Of a stretch of DNA of 64,000 nt, positions 40,001 through 52,400 are shown in pieces. The DNA is from Penelope pileata (Eukaryota > Chordata > Aves > Galliformes > Cracidae). Under the pieces are notes generated by a model, which made no database searches, had not been told where the DNA came from, and worked only from the letters and a program-made list of their open reading frames with translations. A program made the translations under genes and the position numbers. Positions within the stretch are counted from its first letter, which is position 1, and every line of letters starts with the position of its first letter. The DNA lies in NCBI GenBank assembly GCA_013396635.1, contig WBMW01000170.1, forward strand, positions 534,896 to 598,895, read 5' to 3'.

Positions 40001-43000
40001 AAAGTTCTTAGGAAAAGAGCCTTAACTAGATTTCCAGCCATGACCTTTACACCCTAAATTTCACTTTAGGAGAGATTCTTCCACTTTTCTGATGGACTCA
40101 CGGCCAGATTCCGAGCAGACCTTCCATGGAAGGTCTTCCATTGATGTCCAAAACTGCATTGCACATCATGCCCCAAAACACCTCATTATGTCATGAGAAA
40201 ATTCCTTGGCATGTTTAAGGACTAATTCTGCGCAGGCTCAGAATTACTCAGTCAAAGCAGTGAGATTCTGTCCTCCCACTGGCCGGCTGCTGAAATGAGG
40301 CAAGAGTAACCAGCTGCACTAGCAACTTTAAAGCCTCGCACAGTACCAGAGGGCAGGGCCCCTTGTCAAATGGAGTTCTTTTAGTTTTTAGATAAAACTA
40401 AATAAGTATGTGGAGATGCCTTTTTTACTGCTAAGTGGTAAGAACAGTGGTCCAAGAAAAAGGAGACCTCATGTCCAATGGGGTTTCGAACTCACATCTG
40501 CTGCCTCTCAAAAGGTCCTAACAACTAGATTGGATACTCAGAACTCTACTCTCATCCTCTCCAGTCTGGAAGGGCTAATCTATGGATTCTGAGTCTGGGG
40601 AGAGGTTTTCTTGAGTGACTTAAGCATAAATCTGAGTCTGTGGTCTGTTCTCATTAAGCAGTACAGATACGTTGAGCTGAACATCCAGTGCATAAAGAAT
40701 GGAATGCCCTAGGAGGTCCAGAATCAGCATCAGAATTTGGGCCCATCTCCTTGCACTGTTCCCTGCAAAGTAACTCTTCAGGCAGCTTTTCTAGCCAGCG
40801 TGTGTGCTCTCCAGCCAGCGTGTGCAGCTGAGCTCCTGACATGACCTTCCTCACCGAGTTTTATAGAATTCCCATGGTTGACTTGGATTCTGATGTTAGG
40901 AGTTGTAGGACACAAAAATACAACAATGCAGGAACAAAATACAACTGTTTAGGTAGTGGAGAAGGAAAAAGGCATGCATGCAACATCACTGCAGATACCG
41001 ATTTGTGTTCTGAAATGTCTGATTACCTTCAGTTTAGTGTATTGACCTGATGAGTCAAGTCTCATTAGTCAGGTCTCAGTCACTGTCCCTGTTGGAAAGG
41101 ACACACGTTTCACTCACGAATTTATCACAATAAACATGCTACTTCTACCTCAGTTTTTCCAGGTGGAAAAGCATACTGTTCTGTTCAGCAATGGGAAAAG
41201 GCATAGGTTTTTGTATAACATGTTTGTTTTACAATTATGTCTTCTTATCAGCAATACGTTTTGGACGAATGCCAAGGTCTGAGAAGGCCAAGTTGAAAGC
41301 AGAAATTCTAACGGGTGAAAATTATATAGAAGATTCAGAAATGGCAGATCTTAAATCTCTTGCCAAAAGAATTCATGATGCTTACCTGAAAAACTTCAAT
41401 ATGAACAAGGTTAAAGCCAGAGTCATCCTTGCAGGGAAAACTAACAACAATCCAGTAAGTACTTTTTCTGTAACTCTGAAGTAAAGCTGGCAAGCACATC
41501 AGGTGATATAATAATTTGTTAAACTCTTAAGGAAATCTTTCAGAAAATAAGTAACATACTAATACAGAAATATACAAAAAAGAATACCTGTAGTAAATAC
41601 AGGTGTTTCTAGGCACTATGAGAATAATAAAAAGCTTTAGGAACCTTAAATTATAGTAGAGATGTAAGGGAAAGAAAAATAATTCTTAATCAAAAAACAA
41701 AATGGATACGAGAATGTGAATACCTCTTGGTATGGGTGGAGGAAAATGGTTCACATTTAATATTCCATTATCAAAATGGGGAAAAAAAAATTCAAATGCT
41801 TTTCTGCAGAGTTTGGGCTAGCTAGTGGTATCAACTGTTCTTTTTGTCTCGTAGCACACTGGATAGTAAGGACAGACTTGTTTCGCTTTAGCTACATTTT
41901 TTAAAATTCCGTGGTGATGTATACATATTATATATAGAAGACAAAATCACTGGTAAAATAAGAGTCTTAATTTCAGTAAAAATTAGCATTTTACAAAAAT
42001 TGTAAGCAAGCTGTCTTCTAAATTATGGATTTTGGCATATCTAGTCTAGACAAGCACACAAGCACACTAAAAGAGAAACACGAATAATGCCAGTTTCTTC
42101 ACTGGTTTGATGAAGTGTTTAAAAATTAAACACAGACATAAATGTTTTGAAGGGTACAAGCTGACATAAGGCTACAGTAAATACCACGCTTCAGGACCTT
42201 ACCAAGTAGGTTTCTCCATCATGTCGTTTTCAAGCTTGTTATCACATCAGTATCACGAGTTGCAATACGTATCGTACATGCAGGGATCCTAGGTCACTAC
42301 AGCCTGGGTTTTGTGTTTGTATTTATGCAATGAAGTTGATGTAATTGCTCTCAGATCATAGTCGTCTCATTGACCACATGCCTTGCATATGTGTTCCTGA
42401 ATTTACATGTAAAAAAACAGTGAGGAATCAGAACCAGTATGCTAGTAGCTAGCAAGGTGAGCTCAATTTCTATGGAAGAACAGCTGCAACATAGTCTACG
42501 AAAATCTGATACTGAACACAAGAGTCACATTCTTGTAAATATACTGTCCTGTATTTAAATGACTGACTGTATTCCCCTTAGGGTACTGCAGGAAAGCATC
42601 AGGATGTGCACCAAGTGTAGTTAGTTTAGGAATTGATAGGAATGTAGGAAGAATAACCTGGACTTCTGGAGAAGGTAATACAAGTCTTTTAAGAACCTTC
42701 TGGGACATACTCTGAGATGGGTATGTGCATACTAAACACAATACTTCTGAATCTTCTCTGCAGCTACTGTGTACAAGTAGGTTAAAGTACACTTGCTCAT
42801 AGGCGTGGCAGTTCATGGTTCAGTAATACATGGTTTCTCTTTATGTGGAAATATGGAAGAACTCAAAGTTTGTTGATAGTTGAAAACTGATTGGTATGAA
42901 AGTTAAAAGCTTCGTCAAAATTCAGTTCTTCTGTAAACCAATGATTAACAGGCTTGATTTTGTCGATGAATTAATACTGTTTTCTGTATACTGTATAGCC

Positions 43001-45188
43001 TTTTGTCATACATGACATGGATACCTTGTGCATGGCAGAGAAGACGCTGGTGGCAAAATTGGTAGCCAACGGAATTCAGAATAAGGAGGCAGAGGTTCGA
43101 ATCTTCCACTGCTGCCAGTGCACATCTGTAGAGACTGTCACAGAACTTACTGAATTTGCCAAGTCTATTCCTGGCTTCTCCAACCTTGACTTGAATGATC
43201 AAGTGACGCTGTTGAAGTATGGAGTTTATGAAGCCATCTTTGCCATGTTAGCATCTGTAATGAACAAGGATGGGATGCTCGTAGCCTATGGAAATGGTTT
43301 TATAACTCGAGAGTTCCTGAAAAGTCTGAGAAAGCCATTCTGTGATATAATGGAGCCAAAATTTGATTTTGCAATGAAATTCAATGCACTGGAATTGGAT
43401 GACAGCGATATATCACTGTTTGTTGCTGCCATCATTTGCTGTGGAGGTAAGCACTATGTAGTTGTTCTTCAATACAGTACATTTTAAAATTAGAAAAGGG
43501 TCTAATTACTGTATGCTTTTCGAAGTGGAATTTAAGGAGTGTTGGTGTGGTTTTGTTTAAGATTTGGGGGATTTTTTTTATGTTTGAAATTCAGTAGGAA
43601 ACAGTACTTGCATCTACGAAATGGACAGAAAAGCAGTTTGTAGTGAGATTGGAGACATGCAGATTATAGCTTTGCTCACCTTTGACTCGCTGACTGGATC
43701 GTGTAATGAGTTCTGCCCCAATGCACAGTGCTGTTGATGCACTTCCTGTCTTTGGATTTTAATTTTACAGCCTAATTTTCACAGAACAGCTTACTTAGCT
43801 AATTTCAAAAATCAGTTACGGCATTTTAAAAATTAATTCAAAGTACCTGGGAATGTGACTTCTTCTTAATGCTCATTGTTTGTGAGTGAAAGAACACAAA
43901 TATAATCCTGTATTTCCTCCAGAAAGGACATTAATATTTAAGGTTAAATTCAAAACTATTAATAAGCATTTTGAAAAAGGAAAATAAAAGATCAAGATGG
44001 TTCCAGCTGCTGCGGTTGCCTGCCTTTTTTATATGCTGCTGACCTCATGGTACATTTCACTGCCCCTGGTGGCATCCTCAACAACTACAGAAGAGAGAGA
44101 GACAATCTGTAGACTTTCAAATGCTTCAAGTGCTAGTTTAGGCAGCAAGTTCCCATCGGATCTTGAATTACTTTTGCACAATATCTTGCTATTTTGAGTT
44201 TTCAAAAGTCAAGAGTTTTTTGCAGGCAAAATATTACTTTTTTCTTTTCCTTGTAAATAGCTTAAGTTTGCAAGAAACAAATTTAGCTTGTGGCCCCAGG
44301 CTTCTCACAGAGAAGTTTGATCCAGAGGGTTAAGGTATCGGATTGTAAGTAGCTGAAAATGGGACCCTATGCTGGAAAGCGTGAGACGTCCTTAGTAGGT
44401 GCTTCTCTACATCCAGTCAATAACTTATGCTATGACAATATATATATACATATGGGAACCAAGGGTGAAAGCCAGATATTTTGTATCTTGGTTATAGCTC
44501 CCAAACTTGATGAACTCTTTAGAAATAGCCATATGTTTTTACCCTTGTCTTTACTGTTTGAATTCTATTATCATGACATACAGAATATGGAACTGGATTC
44601 CTAAGCTGGATGCTTCTGTTGGTTTTGGGAGTGGGAGGGTGGTGTTTTGGTTTTTTTTGTGGCATGGGTTGTATTTAGTACTATGAACGCTTTCCTCAAA
44701 TAGCTGTGGGCATTGAAAACACTTTGACCTGTTGGGTACGACTACTTTTTTTTTTTTCTTTTTGATTAAAGATTCACTTTAAGACTGCTCCAAAACCTGT
44801 TGAAGTTGATATCATTCTCATTGCCCGCAGTGTACAATGTAAATCTACGCTAGCCCACAACATAGAATCCATAAAGTAGCCTACAGTAAAGAGTATTTCT
44901 AAAATTTTGACAAGTATTCTTCTGTTTGTTTTGCGAATAGATCGTCCCGGTCTTGTAAATGTAGGACACATTGAAAAAATGCAGGAGAGCATTGTGCACG
45001 TACTGAAACTTCACTTGCAAACCAACCATCCTGACGACATCTTCCTCTTCCCGAAACTTCTCCAGAAAATGGCTGACCTCCGGCAGCTTGTCACAGAGCA
45101 CGCTCAGCTTGTTCAGATCATCAAGAAGACTGAATCTGATGCACACTTACACCCTCTACTACAGGAAATCTACAGGGATATGTATTAA
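33855..45188 (+). CDS. PPARA: Peroxisome proliferator-activated receptor alpha (PPAR-alpha, NR1C1)
   Basis: Ligand-activated nuclear receptor that pairs with RXR on DR1 elements and induces genes of mitochondrial and peroxisomal fatty-acid oxidation. Six coding exons join in frame: 33855-34062, 37064-37224, 38598-38736, 41252-41454, 42999-43446, 44941-45188, total 1407 bp for 468 residues, the same length as the human protein. Residues 1-100 are the AF-1 region. Two C4 zinc fingers follow (Cys 102, 105, 119, 122 and 139, 143, 153, 156, with P-box CEGCKG and a PPAR-type three-residue D-box DRN). Next come a hinge and a ligand-binding domain with the fatty-acid carboxylate contacts Ser280, Tyr314, His440 and Tyr464, ending in AF-2 (LLQEIYRDMY). 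All introns are GT-AG. The start has a strong Kozak context (A at -3, G at +4) and an in-frame TGA 18 bases upstream, so the TTG at 33846 is not a start. All key residues are intact. Confidence 0.99.
34063..37063 (+). other. PPARA: PPARA intron between coding exons 1 and 2
   Basis: 3.0 kb, ending at TTTTCTTTTAG. It holds a short CR1 insertion (35972-36265) and a 20-T run at 36369-36388; otherwise nothing recognised. Confidence 0.9.
35972..36265 (-). mobile_element. CR1 LINE 3' fragment (about 290 bp)
   Basis: The inverted CR1 tail begins with ATCATAGAATCATAGAATGG and continues through GGTTGGAAGGGACCTTAGAG and CCACTAGACCAGGTTGCCC, breaking off near GTAAAAAGCG. It is the 3' UTR only, on the minus strand and opposite to PPARA transcription. 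Less diverged than the + strand copy near 1.9 kb. Confidence 0.95.
37064..37224 (+). CDS. PPARA: PPARA coding exon 2 (residues 70-123, first zinc finger)
   Basis: Acceptor CTTTTAG|ACACC at 37063/37064 and donor TGTAAG|GTACAG at 37224/37225. It encodes the end of AF-1 and zinc finger 1 (ECRICGDKASGYHYG...CEGCK). Confidence 0.98.
37225..38597 (+). other. PPARA: PPARA intron between coding exons 2 and 3
   Basis: 1.37 kb of AT-rich sequence; no repeat or gene recognised. Confidence 0.85.
38598..38736 (+). CDS. PPARA: PPARA coding exon 3 (residues 124-169, second zinc finger)
   Basis: Acceptor CTTACAG|GGTTTT at 38597/38598 and donor AATG|GTAGGTAAG at 38736/38737. It encodes GFFRRTIRLKLIYDKC through zinc finger 2 to SVGMSHN. 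The exon is 139 bp, one base into codon 170. Confidence 0.98.
39318..39365 (+). mobile_element. Possible hAT (Charlie-type) terminal inverted repeat relic
   Basis: The segment starting ACAGGGCTAGTAAACCTGTG and followed by a GGCCAATTTCAACCCGGC stretch resembles the common hAT terminal pattern of CAGGGG-TNGGCAAACT with GGCC-rich continuation. No matching opposite end or clear 8-bp target duplication was found, so this may be a single-ended relic or a chance match. Confidence 0.3.
40117..40136. repeat. Perfect 20-bp palindrome
   Basis: AGACCTTCCA is followed immediately by its exact reverse complement TGGAAGGTCT; the flanking pair does not match. It lies within a PPARA intron. Confidence 0.9.
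40455..40545 (-). mobile_element. tRNA-derived SINE-like relic
   Basis: On the minus strand an A-box-like TCTAGTTGTTAGGACC stretch is followed about 30 bases later by a B-box-like GTGAGTTCGAAACCCCA. This order and spacing are those of a tRNA or tRNA-derived SINE. No complete cloverleaf or acceptor stem could be drawn, so it is not called a tRNA gene. Confidence 0.45.
41252..41454 (+). CDS. PPARA: PPARA coding exon 4 (residues 170-237, hinge)
   Basis: Acceptor CTTATCAG|CAATACG at 41251/41252 and donor AATCCA|GTAAGT at 41454/41455. It encodes the carboxy extension AIRFGRMPRSEK of the DNA-binding domain, the hinge and the first ligand-domain helix. Confidence 0.98.
41455..42998 (+). other. PPARA: PPARA intron between coding exons 4 and 5
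   Basis: 1.54 kb; nothing recognised apart from ordinary AT-rich intron sequence. Confidence 0.85.
42999..43446 (+). CDS. PPARA: PPARA coding exon 5 (residues 238-386, ligand-binding core)
   Basis: Acceptor TGTATAG|CCTTTT at 42998/42999 and donor GGAG|GTAAGC at 43446/43447. It carries pocket residues Ile272, Thr279, Ser280 and Tyr314 and the nuclear-receptor signature DLNDQVTLLKYG. 448 bp. Confidence 0.98.
43447..44940 (+). other. PPARA: PPARA intron between coding exons 5 and 6
   Basis: 1.49 kb; no repeat or gene recognised. It ends at TTTTGCGAATAG, an acceptor whose pyrimidine tract is interrupted by GCGAA just before the AG. Confidence 0.85.
44941..45188 (+). CDS. PPARA: PPARA coding exon 6 (residues 387-468, helices 10-12 and AF-2)
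   Basis: Acceptor GCGAATAG|ATCGTCC at 44940/44941; stop TAA at 45186-45188. It carries His440 and Tyr464 and the C-terminal activation helix QEIYRDMY. Confidence 0.98.
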
Positions 45189-46455
45189 GGATTCTTAGTA
45201 TTTTTTCCACAATATTTAAAGACGACAGCAATATTCATAACAGATGGGAGCAAAATTACTTGCACAGCTATCGGCTGTTCACTCACTTCGGAGCGTGAGA
45301 ACTTTGAAAGCTAGGTAACTGGAGTGCTGCACTTTTGGTTTGGGTTCTTCTGTCTCCTTTTGAAAGAGTTCTGCAGAAAGTACTGATCATAATGCTCACG
45401 AAACATCTTACAACAGTTCTTTTATTTAGAAAGCTGAAGATTGGTAAGGAATATGTATTTGTATAATAAATCAGAATGTTGAGTAACAGGAAAAAAAAGT
45501 ACTTCCTCTTGGCTTAGTCATTTTAGAGTTACAATAACAAATTCAGCAAATTCTCTCCGGTTATATGCACTGTCATAAAGATTACACATTCTTGGCTAAT
45601 GGCAATCACTGAGAAACAACTACTATTTTTTTCTAAAAGGCAATCAGTCTAGGTGTGTTGAATAGGTGGATGTTATACACTTCTAAAAAAAAAATTGAAA
45701 GACCTTTCTGGTGCCATTTCTTGAAATCCACGAAGCGCAGTACAGCTTCATATAGTGTGGCATCTGTATACCTTAGGATTAGCATGTTGAAGAGACAGTA
45801 GTTGTAAGAAATGAAATAAAATCCTAAGTGTTATCTAAAACACAGCAGATATGCCCCATTCAGGTGTTTCTTGAAGAGCGAAAGGAGTAAGTCAAGGCAC
45901 CCTTGTTTGGAAAGGAAATAAAAAATGTCCCTGTGGAAAAATGTGTCATACTGTGTGTAGCTTGGAGAACTTGTAACAGCTCAAGATGCAGTTTTGGCTT
46001 AAAAATAGAGTTTCAAATTAGCCAGTTTTGGAGAGATTGAAAAATCTCATCCTAGTCCAGAAAGAAAAAAAAGAATTTCAACTTCATGGTATTCTAGTGC
46101 AGTGGTAGCTTACCCTGAGGAAATGCTTACATAGGAAAAGCACCTTCTCTCTTGCCCTGTGTTTTGGCGGTATGGAGTTGATTGAACTTGTTTATTTTTC
46201 TGATGAGTACACCATCTTGTTTTTCAGTTATCCACTCAGAAATATTTCTAATCTTTCATAGCTCTTGTCTGTAGAAGTAATAGCTGGATTATTTCACCAA
46301 ATGTTGTCCTTGTCCTGACTACCGTGGTGGATGAAGTGACAATATTACCAAGAATGGAGTTTGTCAGTTGTGTAATGTTGTGAAGGAGAGCGCAGTTGAG
46401 AGACGTTTATCGTGTACCTGAGGGTTTTTACAATAGTACTTACTCGTGATGCAAA

Positions 46456-46463
46456 ATAAGCTA
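46456..46463 (+). promoter_or_regulatory. PPARA: miR-21 8mer seed match in PPARA 3' UTR
   Basis: ATAAGCTA is the exact complement of miR-21 bases 2-8 with A opposite base 1. It lies about 1.27 kb after the stop. Mammalian PPARA is a reported miR-21 target; function here is inferred. Confidence 0.45.
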
Positions 46464-49400
46464 CAAGGAGGTTGCTTGACGTTGGCATTTTACAGGGTCC
46501 TTTACCAGAGGTCAGTGCACAAAATGTGAAAGCACGTGCTAGTTGCATGCAAGGCACTGTGCTATTTCTTTTTCTTGTCAATTTTTAATCTGGTAATTTT
46601 GTTTTGTTATTTCCTTATTTCACTGTCTGTTTCATAACAAAGATCTCAGGAGCCAATCTCAGCATTTTCACAGTAGTTAAGCTTTCAGTGCCACAAGAGG
46701 ACACGTTGTGCTTGTTCTGTTGTAGTGTGTTTAGAGACATCAGAATTTTAAACCTTCTCTGAAGGAATGAAGTAAGATGGATAAAGTGAGGACATCAAGA
46801 ATTGATGCTTACTTTGTTACAACGTTTGTTTTTTGCAGGCCCACTGGCATGACTAGACACTGGATAAATTACAGGTTCAAAAGCAATCTGGTATTTGTCT
46901 AGGTGATGGCCATTAGCAGAAGTTCTAGTGTGAAGTGCTGCATCATCAGCCTCAAATCTGGTGCCCAGCTAGGGCAGGATAAAAGAAGCAGATGCATATG
47001 CACAGAACTCCCTCGCCTTCCTTGTCAGTTACCTTCTTCTCCCCCCAGCCTGGGATGAAGAGGCATTATGTTACAGCTACTTCTAGTCTTACCTGGATAC
47101 AGCGGATGAGAAGCGGGCCACCTTCTGTGTCCTGCAGCAGTACCCGGTGCGCCCTCAGAAATAGCAAGAGGATTTTATCGGTGACGCTGCTTGATTCTTC
47201 AAGTCAGCCTTGCCTCCCCGTGCAGTGTGGCCTCTGGGCATAAGACAGTCTGCAGCGAGGCATCTGACATGCAATGGTGCTTACCCAGACAAACAGTCAG
47301 AGTCTCATGACGGCACACGAGGGATCTGCACACACTGCATCCGCCCGTAGGCAGCGTGCAGCGCGTAGCAGTCAGCGCAGCTGATGGCAGGGGAGGTTCT
47401 AGCTTTGGAGACCCTAGCAGCCAGCTGGCTTCAGTTTAGCTTCTGAAGAAGCGTAGGCTGCATTTGTTCCCCAAAGCTCAGACTTATGCAAAATGCAAAT
47501 TTGAAAGTTCTGTTGTGTGCACGTACTGAAGTTTCTCAGAAAAAATTTCAAGACAAAATCACTGTGGGCAGAATGTATTTTCCCTGTTGCTGTTTTCAGA
47601 AGTGGCTAAACCACCTTACTGAAACTTTTCAAAAACATGTAAATATTTATTATTAAATTTTCCATTTGGCAAAGTTATAAAGAGTTGAAAACAGCATTGT
47701 AGCTACGTTAGAAGCTTCCTTGTAACAGGATCCCATTATAGGCATTAGGAGAGTGTGTAATTTGCATTTTTCCTATTGCAGATGTTTTTTCTAAATAACA
47801 AAAGAAAACACGAGCATTTTTTCAGTAATTCCTTGGACATTGGCATTTGATTTCTGTTTTAGATTAAATTGCAGACCTCTATATGTATGGAAAGAACACA
47901 TCTGTGAGTTACAGAAACATGAGCGAGATGTTAATGTAGACTAAAATTCTGGGGAAATTCCACTGTGTGCACTGTGCACGTGTCCACGGCATGTTCAAAG
48001 AATGACGCAGAGCAGACAGTTCACTCGTGTTAATGTGCAAAAGAAGTTTTTAATTTCAACAGGAGACTTCTAACGAGATGCATCAGCAACTTCAGCAGAT
48101 GACTACAGTAGGCATTTGCCAATTAGATGTCAAAATGGCTCCGTTCATGTTCATCTTCTGAAAGTTCGGAGTCTGACAAGCTTTAGGTGTGTTAGTGAGG
48201 AGCCCTCAGCATCTCCACCTTGTAGGGATCGTCTAGGATTTTAAAATATTCAGATTATGGAGGGAAATAAAGATTTATTAAAGACTTAGCCGCTTGTTAT
48301 GTGTAGTTTTGACCTGATTCTTACCTCCAGTAGCTTATTTTAATATCACAGCACTGAAGAACCCTGGACAGGGACCAGGTACCCACAGTCAGCTCACGAC
48401 GAGAGACAACAGGTGGATGGAGAAAAACCCTCGGGAGCAATGGTACAACTCCAGTTTGCAACAAACCTACATCCCGCTCATTTTGGAGGGTTGCTTGTTT
48501 TTTGATTTATTGGCATGCCAGACGTACTTCCATAGCAGGGAAAAGAAAAAAAGGAGAAAAAAAAAAAAGGAAAGGTTTGTTTCAAATAATAAGGAAATCT
48601 GAAATTCACTGTTACCTCTAATATACTGTTTGAAGGTGTACTATTTTCAGCTTAACAGCACGCAGCTGTCATTAAGAAAAACATTTGCATTGCACCTGTC
48701 AAATTTCAAAAGTCCACTTTTATTTTAAACACAATTGACTGTCAATAGATGATAGGAATGTTTTCCACTTAGGGAAATTGAATCTTTCTTGGCATTTAAA
48801 GAAATGTTCTTTTTTTGTTTGTCATTTCCATGTGCCTTTGTGCTTTGGTTCTAGCCAGCTGCTAGAAAGCTGAAGTGTTGCCAAAGAGCATATTTTAGCT
48901 TTATTTCTGGCCTGCACAGATTTAGGAAATACCAGCAGTTGCACTAAGTCCGTTCTCATGAGAGAGCTAGCACAAGTTTGCAAATCAAAGAGCTTATAAT
49001 AAGCATCTAAACATTTGTTTGTTTATTCAAACTGCTAAAACTTCGGAGACCTGTTCGTCACGGGAGCTGGGTCACGCACTATTCAGTTTGAATTTCCTCC
49101 TTCCTTCTGATGGAAAGCCTGGACAACTTATGCACCATCCTAGACGGAGACATCCTAGCCGGTACCTCCTCGCTGCTTGTACCCTGTCTGGAGAGGAACA
49201 ATCTCAGCTCTGTCTCCCCTTAAAAGCAACCACGTTACTCAGCTGAAAATCTGCAACTGCCCTTAACAAATGCATTTGCAGCCGTTGGGATATTGCTTAA
49301 GTTCTTACAGATAGTGGTCTGCCACTGAAAGCCCTAATCCTGTAACAAGTGTGGAAATGTAGGGTATCGTATGGGATCTGGTACTTGCTTATATCTCAAC

Positions 49401-52400
49401 TGCTTTCTGGATTATAAGTTGCATATATATATTTTTTTTTATCTAATCAGCTCTGCTATCCTCTTCCTAGAGATTTAAATTGTATGTGGGTTTGATCTAA
49501 GAGTACCGATGATATGCACTGTGGAATTTTTTAATTTAATGTAATACCGTTTCTTCGTGTTTCAGTTTGTAAAATACCAGAATATAATTGCAAGGTAGAA
49601 ACTGTCACTAAATTATATTACAGAGGTGCTTTAAGAAAAATATGTAAATTATTTAATTTAAATACTTGTTTCGTACTTTATCTTGTGAACCCTTTTGTAC
49701 AGTGCGGAAAGATTTACTTTTATGGGGAAGGATGACGGGCCTTAAATCAAAGCCAAGCAGCTATTTATTCCTGGGTGGTCTGTATTCCTGTGTGGTTTGG
49801 GAAGAAGTGCCACAAATTCTGCAACTTGTCCGTGTTTGGTACTGACAACTGTAACCAAACTTGAAATTGTACTTTCACCTGGAACATCACAGACTTCCTT
49901 TTATTTCATTTTAATGAAAGTAAGTCTGGATGAGGATGAGCTGTAATCCCAAAATAAAGGTAGTATCGCTGACGCTGTAACTCACCTTCACCACTGCAGC
50001 CGAGTTCGTCTTTGCGGTACAGCACAGCGGCAGTTCGTTTTCCTCAAAAGGCTGAAAAAAAGAGCTCAGAAGAGCTCGGTTCTGTCAGCGCCGTGGGGTT
50101 GTTGCTGTCTGAGAAACTGATCCGCGGTTAACTAGAAGTCACAGCGTAGGCCCCTAGTTACTTCCTTCTACCTGCACAGAAGTTGCTCTGCATTTTTCAC
50201 AGGCGTGTTTTAAAAGGAGTAATGGGGCAGTGCAAGCCAGGACACTGAAACACCACTGCTGGCTCTTCTGGAGGAGTGCTTCCTTGAGGATTCCGAGCAG
50301 AATTCCGTCTTGGTGTAGGGACTGCATGTCCTGGGCTTCAGGTGGGAGTGCTGCAGCGCGGGTCACCACGCTAGCCAAGCCTCACCCAGGAGCAAAGCCA
50401 ATGACCTCTCTCAGGTGTAACTGATTTTCCTGTCATCAAATCATAGCATCCAGCACAAGCACGGGCTACCACACACGTTCCTGCAAGGATTTATACTTTT
50501 AGTGTATTTTACTTGTAATAGACAAAGTTGTATTTCTCCAAATTGCTCCAAACTCGCTTGGTCAGTGTCATCATACAGACAGAGTGCCTGCTGTCAGATC
50601 TGTAAAAGCTCTACCGGACTTTCTCGTGGTGACCTAAAGCTGCTGCTTTTCTGAATTTCCTAGGCAGCAACGTTAAAAAAAAAATGAAATAATAATAAAA
50701 AATCCTGTAAAAGGTACCATCAGCTAGGCCACTTTGCACTGCAGATACGTGATACAAATCCATTGTTAGCTAACCCCATCCTAGGGCAAGGGAATTCCTC
50801 TTCTGTTTTCCCTAACATGCTTACAGCTTTTTAAAGCTTTTTCAGCTTCTGAAGCCTTTTTTTCTGCTTGATCTTCTTCGTTGCATCAGTGTTATCTTGT
50901 CAGATTCCACTGCAGCGATCTTTCAGAACAGAACCTCTACTGCAAGGGCCTCAATTTCAGATGAGCTGCCTCCGCCCGGAGGAGAGGCTACATGCACAAC
51001 AGAGATCAATCTCCTTACAGGCCGGGCCTTCAGTAAGGACTGGAGTGCAAGATCAGGCGTAGGGTACTTAAAAGCCATTTACTGTATTTTGGTATGTTGG
51101 GTATGCATGTACAGTAATTGCTAATATTTAAAAAAAAAAGCAAAGCCATGACCAATGCAACAAGTTCTATGGCATTCTTTACCCCTGAAAGAAAAAAAAA
51201 CTTTGGTGAAAAATATTTACTAACCAATATACTGCCATGCTCTCCTACTGCGTAGGAGCGCCGTATAAACATTCAAGATCCATTTGTGATGTGCAAGGGG
51301 AATTGTAAGAGTAACAAAACTGCAGGGTGGTTCATAAGCGAATACTGGCGCGGAGAGCCCCTCGCAGCCAGGCCTGGCTACCTCTGGCCCGCTCACACGC
51401 TGCAGGAACATTCTGCTGCCTGGCAGTTGGGCAGGGCTTGCCTTCCTGGAGACAGCACCTTTGCTCTGTCAGTGCCCGGGCACCCGCCACAGCTCTGCTC
51501 AGCAGCCTGGCCCTGAGCAGAGGATGGGAGGAAGCTCCTGACCGAACCCTTCACCCTGCTCCCTGCAGGGCTGATCCTCTGGGATGGACGGGGGTGGGAG
51601 GCCAGGGCTCCATCTCGCTGCCCACAAACACTTTTCTCTGGTTTCCGCAGTGAAAGAACGTTTATGGCTTCTTTAAGTAGTAACAAAGCTAATCAGAGTT
51701 GGAATGCTACAGACTTTAACAAGAGCGCCCGTTACTGCTTGACAACCTCTGTTTCATCAGCCTCTCAGACGAGCTGCATTTCAAATTGCTCCTGATATAT
51801 TTCACAAATTTTGCAAACAATTGCTCTGATTTTCTTTAGGAATGGAACAGTTTAACTTCATCCTGATGCTAAAACCCTTTATCATGTCTTAAATTGTCTG
51901 TTATCTGATAGGACAGAGAAAAAAGCACATTTTGGTTAGCGTTGCCAAACCCTAATCAGTAGAGCTAACAAGTGTTTAATTGTATCAAGATAATGATGTT
52001 AAAGAAGAAAAAGAAAACACAAACAAACCATTGTTTCCAGTCATCTTTTTTATTTTGGTAGGAGTTCTGGGGTGTGTTTTACTGCAAAGAGCAGACATTT
52101 CTGGAGGGGAGTAGTCAACCCTAGTTCCCACGGAATGCGCGTTTCCCAGCGAAGCACCACCAAGCCAAGCCGGCTCCCAAGTGTCCTTCTGTCAGGACAG
52201 CGCAGGTGACATTTCCAGGGAAAGAATGGAAGCCCGGCTCTCGTGGGGTTTTATAGGAAAGACAAAGTCCCTCGCACTCGTGAATGTAAAAATCACGCAG
52301 AGCTAAATACAGCGATGGGTTCTCCAATGTTAGCAGCCTACTGAGCTAGAATGAAAAAACTTGAACTTTTTTACATTGATTTTTTTTTTTCCTTCTCCTT

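Larger units (their letters stand above)
38737..41251 (+). other. PPARA: PPARA intron between coding exons 3 and 4
   Basis: 2.5 kb. It holds a hAT-like terminal motif (39318-39365), a perfect 20-bp palindrome (40117-40136) and a tRNA-like relic on the minus strand (about 40455-40545). Open frames here are not coding. Confidence 0.8.

Noticed and set aside
43085..43105. GGTTCGAATC resembling a tRNA B-box
   Set aside because: It lies in PPARA coding exon 5 and encodes VRIF; no A-box at the right distance.
51286..51686. Overlapping GC-rich frames of about 76-108 codons in the PPARA 3' UTR
   Set aside because: Frames on both strands, no domain and no splice signals; the stretch lies between PPARA stop and its distal poly(A) signal.
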